From Henckelia pumila (Eukaryota > Streptophyta > Magnoliopsida > Lamiales > Gesneriaceae), in assembly GCF_033568475.1 (NCBI RefSeq), contig NC_133122.1:145776861-145840860 (forward strand): 64,000 bases of DNA, given 5' to 3'. The notes beneath the pieces were generated by a model. It made no database searches. It saw only the letters and a list, made by a program, of their open reading frames with translations, and had not been told where the DNA came from. Positions 12,079 to 23,613 of the stretch are shown here, piece by piece. Numbering within the stretch: the first letter of the stretch is position 1; the number at the start of each line of letters is the position of its first letter. The position numbers and the translations under genes were made by a program.

Positions 12079-13266
12079 GTATGGAAATTGTGAAAGTTTC
12101 TTCTTTTTTTTTTTTCCTGCGAACGTATTGGATTGAATATATCAGTCGTCTTTTTTTCTAATTTGGCATACATATGGGTGCGTGAATCGATACGATTTGC
12201 TCGTATTTTTCTTATTATTTCACCGGGGGCTTAAATTTAAGGATTGCTTGCGTTAATACCAGTTCCATTTGTTTGCTTTATGTTTTATTATCGGTTGTTC
12301 AATGCCTTTCGAATTGTACGAGTTAATGGTTCTACGCTTTTACTTATTGTAATGTTTTCTGATGCTTTTAGTGACCGGGGTCGTGTTTCTTTTGCTGATT
12401 GGAGTATCGGAAGTTGTTAATTGGTGGTGTTTTGCTGAACTTGAGCACAAATTGTGAGTTACTAAAGCTTCATATTTGTGGAGTTGAAATGAGTGATATG
12501 AAGATTGAGACTTGTTTTATGTATGTGGCATCTTGCCTGTTTCTTTGTGGTGTAAGTTTGGGGAAATTTTCTGTAAGTTTGAAGTTCTTCACACGCTCTG
12601 CAAGAAAGGTGTATAAATTCTCAGGATATGAAAGAAAAATCAGCTACCAAATAGTCGGATTGTCTGCATTGAAGTATCATCAAGATTTTCCTTTTCTTTG
12701 TTTCACTAGTTGACTCAGTTGAACTGTTCCGAAACCTTTCACTACTAAAGACTTGGTCTTTGTCTTACTTATTCATACGATGGACACCATGAACTTCTTT
12801 AGGTTGTGCAATGAGGAAAATCTGCACTTGAATGATGAAAATGCCATGGTTTGAATTTTTTTTAGACAACAGACTACCCAACAACACCTGGTTAGCAACG
12901 ATGAAACAGAATAAAATTCATTTAGATACAAATGAGGATGTAGTAGGGGATAGAGCACGATTGCTTAGCATAGTAGGATCTATATAGCCCACCGTACTTA
13001 GTGGGACAAAGGCCTAATGTTGTTGTCGTAGTAATAAGCTGCCCAAGAAATTATTTACTTTTTTGACAGATGGGTTCTTTTTTTTTAGTTGCATGCTTTT
13101 TCACAAGGATTTCACTGACATGGCTCTATTCTTTTGCTTGATATTGGATGATGCTCATCTTGTTTGTTAGCTTTAACTATACCTGGGAAAATATTATTCT
13201 TTGATTTGCTATGGCCCATAAAGTTCACCAACAAGATTTATTTTCCTTGTACCGATCACAGTTCGC

Positions 13267-16063
13267 ATGGCAAGCATTAAGGATTGGGTTCTATCTCAGA
13301 TGGTATCAAAGTCTATAGGTTCTACAAGACCACTCTCAGCATCAGAAAGCTGTCTAGACGAGTCTCTTAATGAAGAGCTAGGGAATCAAGGTAACACCCT
13401 CTGCTTTACGGTGGTGCTATTGGTTGTTTTTTAGCTGGTGTTTATTTTGCGTAGAGTTTTGTTATGAAAGCATACAATTACTATTGGTTGGATGATGTCT
13501 GAAGAGTTCCTTTGGAATGAAGTGTTACATATACTTTATTTCATGGAAAAGGTATTTCTCATTGAACTTGAGTTGTAAGTTTAGGAACTTGCAATGGTGG
13601 ACACCCACAATTTCCTTTTGAGAAATATTCAGAAAATTTTTGAAATTTTTTTCTCGCTAGTTTTGGAATTTTTCCGTAGAATCTTTAAAAGTAAAAGAAA
13701 TTACTAGTTCTGCTTGCCTATCTATTGCAGTGTAAAAATAAGGTGTTTGGGTATTTATGTACATTATGAATTTTCTGACAGCAGCTGCCTGCTGAAATTT
13801 TTATGCTTCAGGGTTCACCAACACTAATTTGATTGTGCAACCAGTTTCTGCTGAGACACCATGCTCATCTGGTGATAATCGGATGGCTTCGCATCCCATA
13901 TCCTTGGGAATGGAAAGTTCTTCTGGCTCTAGTTTTAGCAGTGAGGAGACGGATTTGGATCCTCTTGTCATGGTTGAAGCTCTACAAATCAATTTTTTGC
14001 GTATTCTTCAACGACTTGGCTTGTCACGGGATAATCTTTTGGTGGCAAAGGTCTTATATCGGATCCAACTGGCAACTTTGATTCGAGCTGGTGAATCAGA
14101 TTTAAAAAGGGCTAATTTTAAACTAGACATAGCTCGAGTCACAGCAGCAGAGCAAGAAGCTATCGATATACCAAAACTGAACTTCTCTCTTAGGATACTT
14201 GTTTTGGGTAGGACTGGTGTTGGCAAGAGTTCAACAATAAATTCCATATTTGGTGAGTCAAAGGTAATAACTGATGCATTTCATCCTGCCACTCGTCAAG
14301 TCCAAGAGATTGTTGGGCTCGTGAATGGCATCAGAGTATCTTTTATCGATACACCTGGCCTGTTGCCCTCGTCGACAAATTCTGTGAGTAAAAATAGGAA
14401 AATTTTGCATTCCGTGAAGCGGTTTGTTAGAAAATCACCACCGGATGTTGTTTTGTATTTTGAACGCCTAGACTTGATTGACATGGGGTATCATGACTTT
14501 TCATTACTGAAGCTTATAACTGACATCCTCGGCCCTGCTATTTGGTTCAACACCAACATTGTTATGACGCATGCCTCTGCAGCCCTTCCTGAAGGTCCAA
14601 GTGGGTATCCTGTGAGCTATGATTCTTATGTTAGTCACTGCACCAATTTGGTGCAACACCAAATTCACCTGGCTATTTTGGATACAAAACTTGAAAACCC
14701 TGTCATTTTGGTGGAGAATCATCCCCACTGTATGATGGATAACAGTGGGAGGAAGATACTTCCAAATGGACAGCTGTGGACATCCCAGTTCATGTTATTA
14801 TGTGTATGCACCAAAATTCTTGGTGATGTTAACACCATTTTGGATTATGGGGACAAAATACGGTTGGGGCGTTTGAGCAATGTCCGACACCCTTCTTTGC
14901 CTCATCTACTCTCGTCTTTCCTCAAGCAGAGTGCCCATTTGAGTCCTAGTGGAGCTGATAGTGAAACTGACGAATTATTTTTTTCTGATATGGAAGAGGA
15001 TGATGAATATGAGCAACTACCTCCCATCCGTATTCTGACTAGAGCTCAGTTCCAGAAATTGACGTCATCTGAGAAAAAGGATTATCTTGATGAATTAGAT
15101 TACAGGGAGACACTTTATTTGAAGAAGCTACTGAAACTAGAGTATATTAGAAGAAAGGAAAACGATAATTACGGTTTGGGATCTGATGAGAATACCGAAA
15201 ATCAAGAAGGGCCACCTGAGGCAATTATGCTGCCAGACATGGCTGTCCCTCCAAGTTTTGATTCAAGTTCCCCGGTCCACAGATTTCGCTGCCTTGTTAC
15301 AGGTGACCAATTGGTAGCAAGACCAGTTCTCGATCCACATGGATGGGATCACGATGTAGGTTTTGATGGAATCAACCTTGAGATAACCAAGGAAGTAACA
15401 AAGAACACAATTATGCATGTCGCAGGACAAATGAGCAAAGACAAACAAGATTTCAATATACAGTCCGAGTCAACGGCAGCTTTCATATTTCCAAGGGGAC
15501 CTGCATACAGCATTGGCCTCGATGTCCAATCTGCCGGCAAAGAATTGATCTGTTCCATCCGTGGCAACACAAAGCTGAAGAACTTCAAACACAATGTTAC
15601 TGAATGCGGCGTTCTTGTGACATGTCATGGAAACAGATATATTTTTGGTTCCAAGATTGAAGATAGCATCTCTGTTCGGAGGAGGCTGAACTTAAAAATG
15701 AATGCTGGTCATGTGACAGGTGCTGGGCAAGTTGCCTACGGCGGAAGTTTTGAAGCAACTTTGCGAGGGAAAGACTATCCTGTGAGAGATGAAAAGGTCA
15801 GTGTGTCGATGACAGTCCTTTCTTTTAACAATGAGCCAGTTTTGGGTGGAAACTTGATGTCTGACTTTAGATTGAACCGGAGCACGTCCATGTCGGTGAA
15901 CGCAAGTATCAATAGCCAGAAAATGGGTCAGTTAAGGTTAAAGATAAACAGCTCTGAGCATATGGAAATAGCTCTTGTTGCAGTTGTCTCCATATTCAGA
16001 TGCCTGTTTAGGAGAAAGTCCAAAAATAATCTTAGCAGTAGAGAAACTCTTGAAACAGGATAG
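13267..16063 (+). CDS. TOC90: Translocase of chloroplast 90-like, Toc159-family receptor GTPase
   Basis: Two coding exons, 13267-13390 and 13812-16063, join in frame (donor GTAACA, acceptor TTCAG) to give 791 aa, about the length of Arabidopsis TOC90. The N-terminus MASIKDWVLSQ matches the family start and comes only from the small first exon. The GTPase domain has a P-loop (GRTGVGKSS) near residue 173, DTPG near 221 and a G4-type segment (VMTHASA) near 293. The C-terminal half (GWDHDVGFDGINLE, HNVTECGV, GGSFEATLRGKDYPV, NSSEHMEIALVA) is the membrane-anchoring M domain. The long acidic A domain of TOC159/132/120 is missing, which marks the TOC90 type. Toc159 proteins sit in the chloroplast outer envelope, bind transit peptides and hand preproteins to the TOC channel. 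No break is seen. Confidence 0.93.
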
Positions 16064-16157
16064 TTTTTTCTTTGGAGATTAACTCTGGATCCATCTTTAG
16101 ATAAAACCATATTTGAGAATTTGTATTGAAACGGGATTTGTAAAGGAAAAAGGGGCC

Positions 16158-16270
16158 AATTCTATCCTACTCGGGGGAGATTTACTCCCTGTTGCTAAAT
16201 AATTGACACGTGTAATTTTTTTTTAATTCTCAATTTTATTGTGGTTAAAGAACCATGGTAGCTAGTTCCC
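16158..16270 (+). repeat. Short dispersed repeat in the TOC90 3' flank, SINE-free copy
   Basis: Starts GGCCAATTCTATCCTACTCG and runs through GGAGATTTACTCCCTGTT and AATAATTGACACG to AAAGAACCATGG. An inverted copy occurs at about 29770-30180, where a SINE interrupts it. About 110 bp are shared. It may be a small transposon relic; the class is unknown. It lies within 210 bp of the TOC90 stop and could be part of the 3' UTR. Confidence 0.6.
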
Positions 16271-16824
16271 GCCACTAGTATTTTTTTCCTCCAATATTTT
16301 TTTCTTAAAATATATCAATAATTACAATAAATTAAAAAGGTAACAATAAAATATAAAATTACTCTAACGCTAACATTACCAGACTTTCATAAAAACTTCT
16401 TATGCAACTTTTTCCTCCAGGTACAATTTTTATCATGCCGTTTTAACTTTTTTTTATAATCAAAATTTTAGATTTAATAGATTTGATTAAAAAAAAATTA
16501 TAGTTTGAGTGTGAACACTATCTATATCTTTTGGCATGATCAACTGGGTGCTCTGGAATGAAAATCAAGGGAATTTCATTTATTTTGTAAAAGTAACGAT
16601 ACTTTATATATTTAATACACCATTAATCAATTTGTTTATTATATGTCGTTTCTTCCATACATGTCTGAATTCTGATATTATATAAAGATTATTTTCACTA
16701 TGTAATGATCATAATTAATATGCAAAATAAATATTTTTTGAGTGCTGGAAAATTTATATTTATTTTAATTTATTTGATTCTAATTTATCTGAAATGCTAA
16801 CATTTGTAAGTTTTATCTTGATGG
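16271..16824. other. AT-rich intergenic DNA
   Basis: No supported feature, except a possible acceptor site (TTTTAG) just before the FAR1-related reading frame near 16834. Confidence 0.4.
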
Positions 16825-18670
16825 TTGGTTTTAGATTCGATGGTGCACAATCGAGAAGAATGTGATGTGCCGAATGTTGATCAGAAACAGTGTATGTCCA
16901 CGATTGAAAAATTTGAACAGAGGTTAGCAGTTGGTCAAACCATTAAAAATATTGATGATGTGTATCTATTATATTGTGAGTATGCACACAGTAAAGGTTT
17001 TAGTGTTCGAAGAGGAAAAGAAGCATATTTTAGTGGTTCTAAAGATCTTTATATGAAAGAGTTTGAGTGCTCATCTCACGAAGTAAAGGATGGAAAGCAG
17101 AGTGAAAATAATAATAGACCGTTGTATCAAAAATTAGAAACAAGAACTAAATGTCAGGCGATATTACGAATTCGAAAGGAAAAAAATGAAATTTGGAGAG
17201 TGGCGATTTTTGAAATTGAACATAATCATGAAATGGTTGATGGAAGTCAAAGATATTTGCTAAGATCAGCTCGTAAAGTTTCATATGCTCAAGGTGAAAC
17301 TTTAAGAGCAATGTCAGAGGCGGGGATAAAACATTTTAGTGTGTTGTCATATATAGAAATAGATTCACATGGTGTGAAAAATCTAGGCTTTATTCGAAAA
17401 GATTCTAATAATTATTTGAATTGTGTCACAAAGGGACATTCAAGAGTTGAAAATGGTGATGCTTTCGAGTTGATGCAGTCTTTCAAAACCAAATCAAATG
17501 ATGAAGATTTATTTTACTGGGATATTCAAATGGATGAAAATGGTTGTTTCTCTAATTTTTTCTACAGAGATGGTCGAGCTAGAGTTGATTATGAGTACTT
17601 TGGTGACGTGATTTCTTATGAAACGACTTATAGGACTAATAAATATAATTTGATATGTGCTCCATTTGTTGGCATAAATCATCATAGAGATAATGTGATG
17701 TTTGGGTTAGATTTTATGTCTGATGAGACAGAGACTTCGTTTCAATGGTTATTCAAAACATTTCTTGAATCTATGGGAGGAAAACAACCAGAAACAATTT
17801 TTACTGATCAATGTCAAGCAATGATGAATGCTATTGAATCAGTGTTTCCCTGTTCACAACATCGACTTTGCCAATGACACATTTCAAAAAATGCTCCATC
17901 GCATTTAGGTAGTCTGAATGTCAATCCTGCTTTTAAAGGCATGTTTACTAAATGTATGCAATTTTGTGATTCTGAAGAAGAATTTAATATAGTGTGGGCA
18001 AAAATGATTGATGAGTTTGGTCTTCATGACCATTCATGGCTCAAGGGAATGCACAAATATAGGCACAAATGGTCAACGACATTCAGTACTGACAAATTTT
18101 GTGCGAGGCTTAAAGCTACTTCTAGAAGTGAGTCTACTAATTTTGTTTTGAAAGATGGAGGAAATAAAACTTTTACGTTATTTGAGTTTGTGAAAAAGTT
18201 TGAAACAATTCAGAAACGGTGGCGGACGAATAAAAATGAAGAAGACTATAGATGCCGACATACAATGCCTTCGATTGTGGTGAAAAATCAGCCATTGTTG
18301 CAACACGCTGCATCTGTTTACACAATTGAAATTTACAAAATATTTGAAAATGAGTTGGTGAATTCCTTGAACATTGAGTTTGATTCTTTGCCTTCATTAT
18401 CTGGCTCCGTTGAAGTTTGATTTAAGATCTCTTGGGAAATCAAAACGAATTCGAAATATTAAGTTTGATGTGGAAAATAATGAGATCGAATGCACTTGTC
18501 ATTATTTTGAAATGGAGGGAGTCTTGTGTAGATACATACTTTTTGTTTTAAAATTTATGAATGTGCATGAGATACCAGAAAAATACATAAAAATGAGATG
18601 GGAAAAAGTGATAAGAAATAGGATACAATATAGTGAAAAATCTGATCATATGGAATACGAGCAAGAGTCT

Positions 18671-20743
18671 TGTAATGCCCCGATTTTATCTTAAATGAGT
18701 TTATTTGAGTTAATCGGAGATTGCAGAGTTCAAAAGCCGACTTGATTTTTTTCAGGGTCTATTTTGCAAAATTTAGATTTTTCAGGGACTAAAGTGCAAA
18801 ATTGGAGTTTAATATATTATCTACTCATGGTTTGACTTGTCCAAACACTCCGTCTCCTTCCCTTAGCCGATTCCTCTCCATTGAAGCGCCTCAATCGTTT
18901 CTCAAGCTTTCAGATTTCTCTCCGAGCTCGATCCGGCCGTTGGAATTTATTTCTGAAGGCAGTTTAGCGATCACTGCAGCGAGAGCTCCGTTATATCGTA
19001 AGTTTTTCTACGATCAGATACATTATGATTTTTGGATGTTGTTAGAATCGATTGAGTTTCGAGTATGTTGTACTTGACAGAGTTCTGATCGTTTATTCTC
19101 AGTCGGTTTTGAATTAGAGCGTCATTCGGATTTGTTATGATTTTTGGAAGCTATTTTCGGAAATCTAGTTTTGAGATTTGTTGGGTTTGAGCCTTTTTGG
19201 TTGTCTTAGCATTGATATGAGTTGATATTGATATTGTACTGCTGTCTGCGTTTCCGGTTTGATCAGTTTATAACCGTTATGCCGCCGGTTTGAGTTTTAG
19301 AGATTTTGAACCGTTTTTGAGTTGTAGAACTTTGGCTATTGAGTTTGATCGTCGTTGTTGATCTTCTTTGCCTCCGTACAGATTCGTTGGAGTTTGTCGA
19401 GCCCTGTGTTAGCAACATTTTATCGTCGAGAGTTGGACGAAGAACGGTAAAGAGATTACTTTGAACAGTTGTTGTTGTTAGGTTGTTTAGTTATGATATA
19501 ACCTTTTTATTGTAGCTTATCCAGAGTTGAAACTACTTGCATAGAAAGGTAAAAGCAGTCATCGTTAGCGGGATAGCATACTCGGAACAGTTGGTTCTCG
19601 AGTTTTCCTTAAAATCACATACTTGCATCAATACTTGTTCTAGCATGTGGAACTCGTATTTTGTTGATTGATTGAGCTTTTGTTATGTGGCTTATGTTTT
19701 ATGTTTTCTTATGCATTCATCTTGAGCCAAACCTTTGATTTCAGCGGGCAGAACAACCCTTTTTGTTTAGACGTTTTGGAGGCTATACTATGAGTGGCCT
19801 GGGTGTAGATGTTCACCTGGTGTCAGCATATTCCTTATAGTCGCACCAAAGTCTAGGGGAGTGGGATATGTGGCACCACCTCGATTGGGAGAGTCGGTGA
19901 GTCGTTACGTGATCTCATCCTCGAGATCCCAAAAGCACATCAGCAATCCCTTGTTTATCAGAATTGATATCCCTATTTTAAAGGCATGCATATCTTTCGT
20001 TTTGATTTGATTATGTTGTCTTGAAAGCATGTTGTTGATATATTACTTGTTATGTTGCTTTTACTGGAAATATCTTTCTCACCGGAGTTATCCGGCTGTT
20101 GCTTTGTTTTGTATGTGTACTTGGCAACAGGTGGGGCAGGATCAAGTCAGCGAATACCTGGTTAACATCAAGAGGGAGAGTTAGTAGTGGGACTCGGTTT
20201 AGAAGTCGAATCAGCATGTTTACCTAGTTTTATGTTTTGAGGCATGTTATAACTCGAACTTCTTATGTTTTGTATTCGGATTGTAATAGCTAGAACCGAT
20301 GCATGTTCTATCTTTATGAGTGGTTGATCAACTCTATAACTTCATGTATTATTTGGAGGAACTGTGTTTGTAATGCATGATTATGATTTGAATATGTTAG
20401 AATGTTTTGGAATTGAATTTCTGAGGTTTCTGCCCGTTTCTGGCTTTGCAGCAGGGGGCGCACGGTCTGCTGTTTTTAGCAGACCGAGCACACCCCCTTC
20501 CGAGCAAGGCAGTAAGTTCGTTGTTTTGGCCGCACTCGGTCTGCTGTTTTTAGCAGACCGAGCGCAACCCCTGTTGAGTAGAACAGTGGGTTGAATTGTT
20601 GGAGGCGCACGGTCTGCTGTTTTTAGCAGACCGAGCGCACCCCCTTTTTTTAAAAAAAAATCTTGCCTTGCTTTTAGTCTTAGATCTTGTATGCTTAATT
20701 GTTGTTTAATCCGAGATTAGTTGTTTAGAACCGATGTCTCAAA
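18671..20743 (+). mobile_element. LTR-like insertion of about 2.1 kb in the FAR1-related gene, probable solo LTR
   Basis: It splits one reading frame cleanly: GAGCAAGAGTCT at 18659-18670 and AAGTCTGATGTTGTG after 20742 are neighbours in the original gene. AGTCT occurs on both sides (18666-18670 and 20744-20748), a 5-bp target duplication. The left end TGTAATGCCCCG is typical of plant gypsy LTRs. The right end (TCTCAAA) is not the usual CA, so the exact boundary is off by a few bases or mutated. No pol domain is present. The right part carries three palindromic hairpins. Confidence 0.65.
20463..20633 (+). repeat. Three 24-bp perfect hairpins at about 73-bp spacing
   Basis: Each hairpin has arms CGGTCTGCT and AGCAGACCG around a GTTTTT loop: 20463-20486, 20537-20560 and 20610-20633. 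The flanks also repeat (GCGCA before, AGCGCAnCCCC after), so the whole is a tandem repeat of 73-74 bp in which the palindrome is perfectly kept. Confidence 0.9.
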
Positions 20744-21134
20744 AGTCTGATGTTGTGTACAAGAATCAAATGATGAGGCTTTGTTACGATCTTGTAAAAA
20801 AAAGTGTGGTTGATGGTGATGTGAAAAAATTGATAAGAAAGAAGTCTTCAAAGACTTTCTACAGAGGTAAATGAAATGCTTGAGAACTTGGACTTAAATG
20901 ACAAGGTTTTTGTTGGTGAAGATGGTCGTGACATGGATCGAATAATTGTGTGTGATCCTTTTTTTGTTAAATCAGAGAGAGTTAAAAACTCTATGACAAG
21001 TCATTGGGATTGAAGGGGGAAGAAAATAAAAGGTAACACTTTATCTCAATTTTATATTTTATTATGTTGTGGATTATTTGATTTTAAATTATTTTGAAAG
21101 ATAACACTTTAACCTTCATATTGTTTGAAAAAAT

Positions 21135-21604
21135 TGTTGGATCATAAATCCAACGTTGGGCTTATATGTAAATAATTATGTATTGTGGACTGTCAAATAA
21201 AGTTAGCCCATAAAAGTGATCTAAATAAGGTTTCAGTTTAATTGGGCTTTAATGTATCTAATATGATGTGACCTTTAATGTGTAGATACTAGTGGACTTT
21301 TCTATTTGATTGATGGGCTTAAATAGAATCCCAAAATATAAATATAGGGTTATGGTCCCCAGATCACACGACGTCTAAATCGACACAGTCATTCTATTCT
21401 ATTCCCATCGATAGATAGAGAGCGTGAGAGAACTGAAGGAACTCTCAAGGCAAATCGTGTTGATCTGGAAGGCCAAACCACGCAGATCTACATCAATCAA
21501 TTGTAAAAATTAAGGTACGCTTCCGCTTAAGTTTACAGTATTTAATCTTAATGATTTAGCATGATGATTCTGTGTTTAAGTTTACTGGAAATTTTTTCCT
21601 TACA
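21135..21604 (+). repeat. 5' LTR of the 21135-27123 copia element
   Basis: 470 bp, TG to CA, preceded by target duplication AAAAT. Its first 21 bp are themselves a small inverted repeat (GTTGGAT and ATCCAAC). Confidence 0.92.
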
Positions 21605-21606
21605 AG

Positions 21607-21616
21607 TGGTATCAGA
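21607..21616 (+). other. Primer-binding site
   Basis: TGGTATCAGA two bases after the 5' LTR, the common plant LTR-element site complementary to the 3' end of initiator methionine tRNA. Confidence 0.85.
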
Positions 21617-21774
21617 CACTCATGTTTAAATCATTGAGATACGGTTTATATTCGATTTGGTCTAATCGAAAATAGAAAATCGAATTCGAATTTTTTCAGT
21701 CCAGATTATTATTATTATTTTTTTAATTTTCGGATTAATTTTCGAAATTTAAAAAAAAAATCGAATTCCCGATT

Positions 21775-22125
21775 AGGGTTTCAGGGCCGCCGGATTTGGC
21801 TTAAATCGGCCGACTTACAGGCCGATTACGGCGGCATATGATGGGGCGTTTTTTTTGCTCATGTCAAGGAGCCTCACATGGTACTGTTTATTGGCCGGAA
21901 AACGCCGCGAAGTGGTCGAATTTGTATGCCGAAGTTGCGCCTGGAATTTGTGCGCGAAACAGAGCAATCGGGGCCGAAATTCCGGTCGTTCTCTGGGCAA
22001 TCGGGGCCGGTGTTGGTTCAGTTGTGGTCGCCGCCCTGTGTGCTGTCACTGGCCGGTCGGAATTTGTCCGGGAAGGGGCGGCGGCGGTGGCGGCGTGGAT
22101 GAAGATGATGATGGGTCAGGGTTTT
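21775..22125 (+). other. GC-rich island in the element leader
   Basis: About 350 bp much richer in G and C than its surroundings (GGGCCGCCGG, GGCGGCGGTGGCGGCG). Three overlapping frames are open only because the segment is GC-rich; they resemble no gag domain I know. Confidence 0.5.
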
Positions 22126-22363
22126 TCATTTTTTGGGCCATTTTTTGAATTTTCGAAAAAAAAAAAAATTTAATTAAGGAAACGAAAATATTACAAATTT
22201 TAGGAAAATTTTCTAACCCATCACATATTTTTTGATAAAGTTTAATTTGGTTTGGGTTTAAGGATTTAAATTTTCAATTATTCAAATAATGATAATGTTA
22301 TTTTTTATATATTTTAAAATGAGTTGATTAAAATCAATTTATTTTGAAATATAAAAAGTTTTG

Positions 22364-23157
22364 TATATGTAATTTTTATTAGTATTAATCGGCCCAAAGG
22401 AAGATTAATATTTAATATGATTACATATGTGTTTAAATAAGGGTAAAATTGTGATAGTTATTCAGTTTTTATGTGAATAATAATCGGCCCAAAGGAAGAT
22501 TATTATTTGACATTTAGTTACTATTAATTTTCGGTATCCCTTATGAGGTTTGCATTATTTGAATTAATTGATTATTTTCTATGGATTAAGTTTATCGGGT
22601 CAATATACATGGGTCAGTTAATTTTTTAATATACGGGAATTCAACCCGAAAAGATCACCCATGACCAGTAAATTGCCTGATTTGCCCACCAGTCGGCATT
22701 GATCGTACGATCAATGTTTAAATAATTGAATTTGACCAAAATACTTAAAATTTATTTTTTAAGAAAATGGTCAATTTTTTTTGATATTAAATTTGAATAA
22801 AGAAAAATTTAAGGTATATATATTTTGGGATAAATTGATTGAAGCAATATGTCGCCAAAGTGACCTCTATTGTGGAAATTAGTTTGTTTTGAAATATAAA
22901 ACGTTTTGTACATGTAACTTATGTAAATAATTAATCGGCTCAAAGGAAGGTAATTATTTAACATAATTACATGTGCAGTTGTGGTAATAAATATGTGATT
23001 ATTATTTGGTTTTACATATGAATAATAAATCGGCCCAAAGGAAGGTTTATTATTTGATATGTTCTTATGATCAGTATTTGATTACTACACCAAGATATCA
23101 TTTACAAGTTAATATTTTGTCCAAAGATGAAATATTAATGGAGTGTCCGGTATCTTG
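22364..23157 (+). other. Array of five stem-loops with a shared loop motif in the copia leader
   Basis: Inner stems and loops: 22383-22410 (TATTAATC, loop GGCCCAAAGGAA, GATTAATA); 22476-22507 (AATAATAATC, same loop, GATTATTATT); 22926-22958 (AATAATTA, loop region with GGCTCAAAGGAA, TAATTATT); 23021-23054 (AATAATAAA, loop region with GGCCCAAAGGAA, TTTATTATT); 23109-23138 (TTAATATTT, loop TGTCCAAAGATG, AAATATTAA). Stems differ between copies yet stay complementary. Outer arms extend the pairing in at least three: ACATGTAA with near match around 22910-22974, ATATGTAAT with ATTACATAT around 22364-22428, CAAGATA with TATCTTG at 23091-23157. Hairpins 1-2 and 3-4 look like two diverged copies of one module, since both follow a TTGAAATATAAAA lead. 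Confidence 0.85.
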
Positions 23158-23570
23158 AGATGGGGATTGCCTTTATTTGAATTTAATACTAATTATTTGG
23201 GGAATTTTTGTGAGCATATTTAATTTACTGATAATTTTCTGTTCAGTTATTATTTGAATATTTCTGCTAGTTTTATTGTCCACATCAACATTATTCTGAC
23301 TTTCAAAGATTATCGTTACTTCCAGTTATGAAAAAGTAAACATCTTGATAGTTTTTGAAATAATGATCAAAGATATTGCAATAAATATTTATTTAAGCAT
23401 ACCTTTTTTGAATCAGAGTACCTCTTTTAAAAGGAGAGAGATAGAAAGATAAGAGAAATTAAATTGCATGTTTGATGATCATTAAGGAAGTCATTTAGGA
23501 ATCATTAAGGCAATATGTCGAAGAGATATAACTACAGTTAAGAATCACCTTAAGAATATTGAAAATTAGG

Positions 23571-23613
23571 GTTGTCAAGAATGAAAGGGTGAATTTTGTA
23601 CGTTCTTGACAAC
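23571..23613 (+). other. Perfect 11-bp inverted repeat in the copia interior
   Basis: GTTGTCAAGAA (23571-23581) and TTCTTGACAAC (23603-23613) around a 21-nt loop. Unrelated in loop sequence to the array upstream. Confidence 0.7.

Noticed and set aside
12399-12713. 104-aa plus-strand frame upstream of TOC90
   Set aside because: Lies in the probable 5' UTR intron, has no recognisable domain and no splice context of its own.
18671-20743. A Mutator-type insertion with 9-bp target duplication
   Set aside because: Ends show no long inverted repeats; the 5-bp AGTCT duplication and the TGTAATGCCCC start fit an LTR better.
21838-22173. Overlapping open frames in the GC-rich leader island
   Set aside because: Open only because the segment is GC-rich. 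No known domain, no homology to gag that I recognise, and three frames are open at once.
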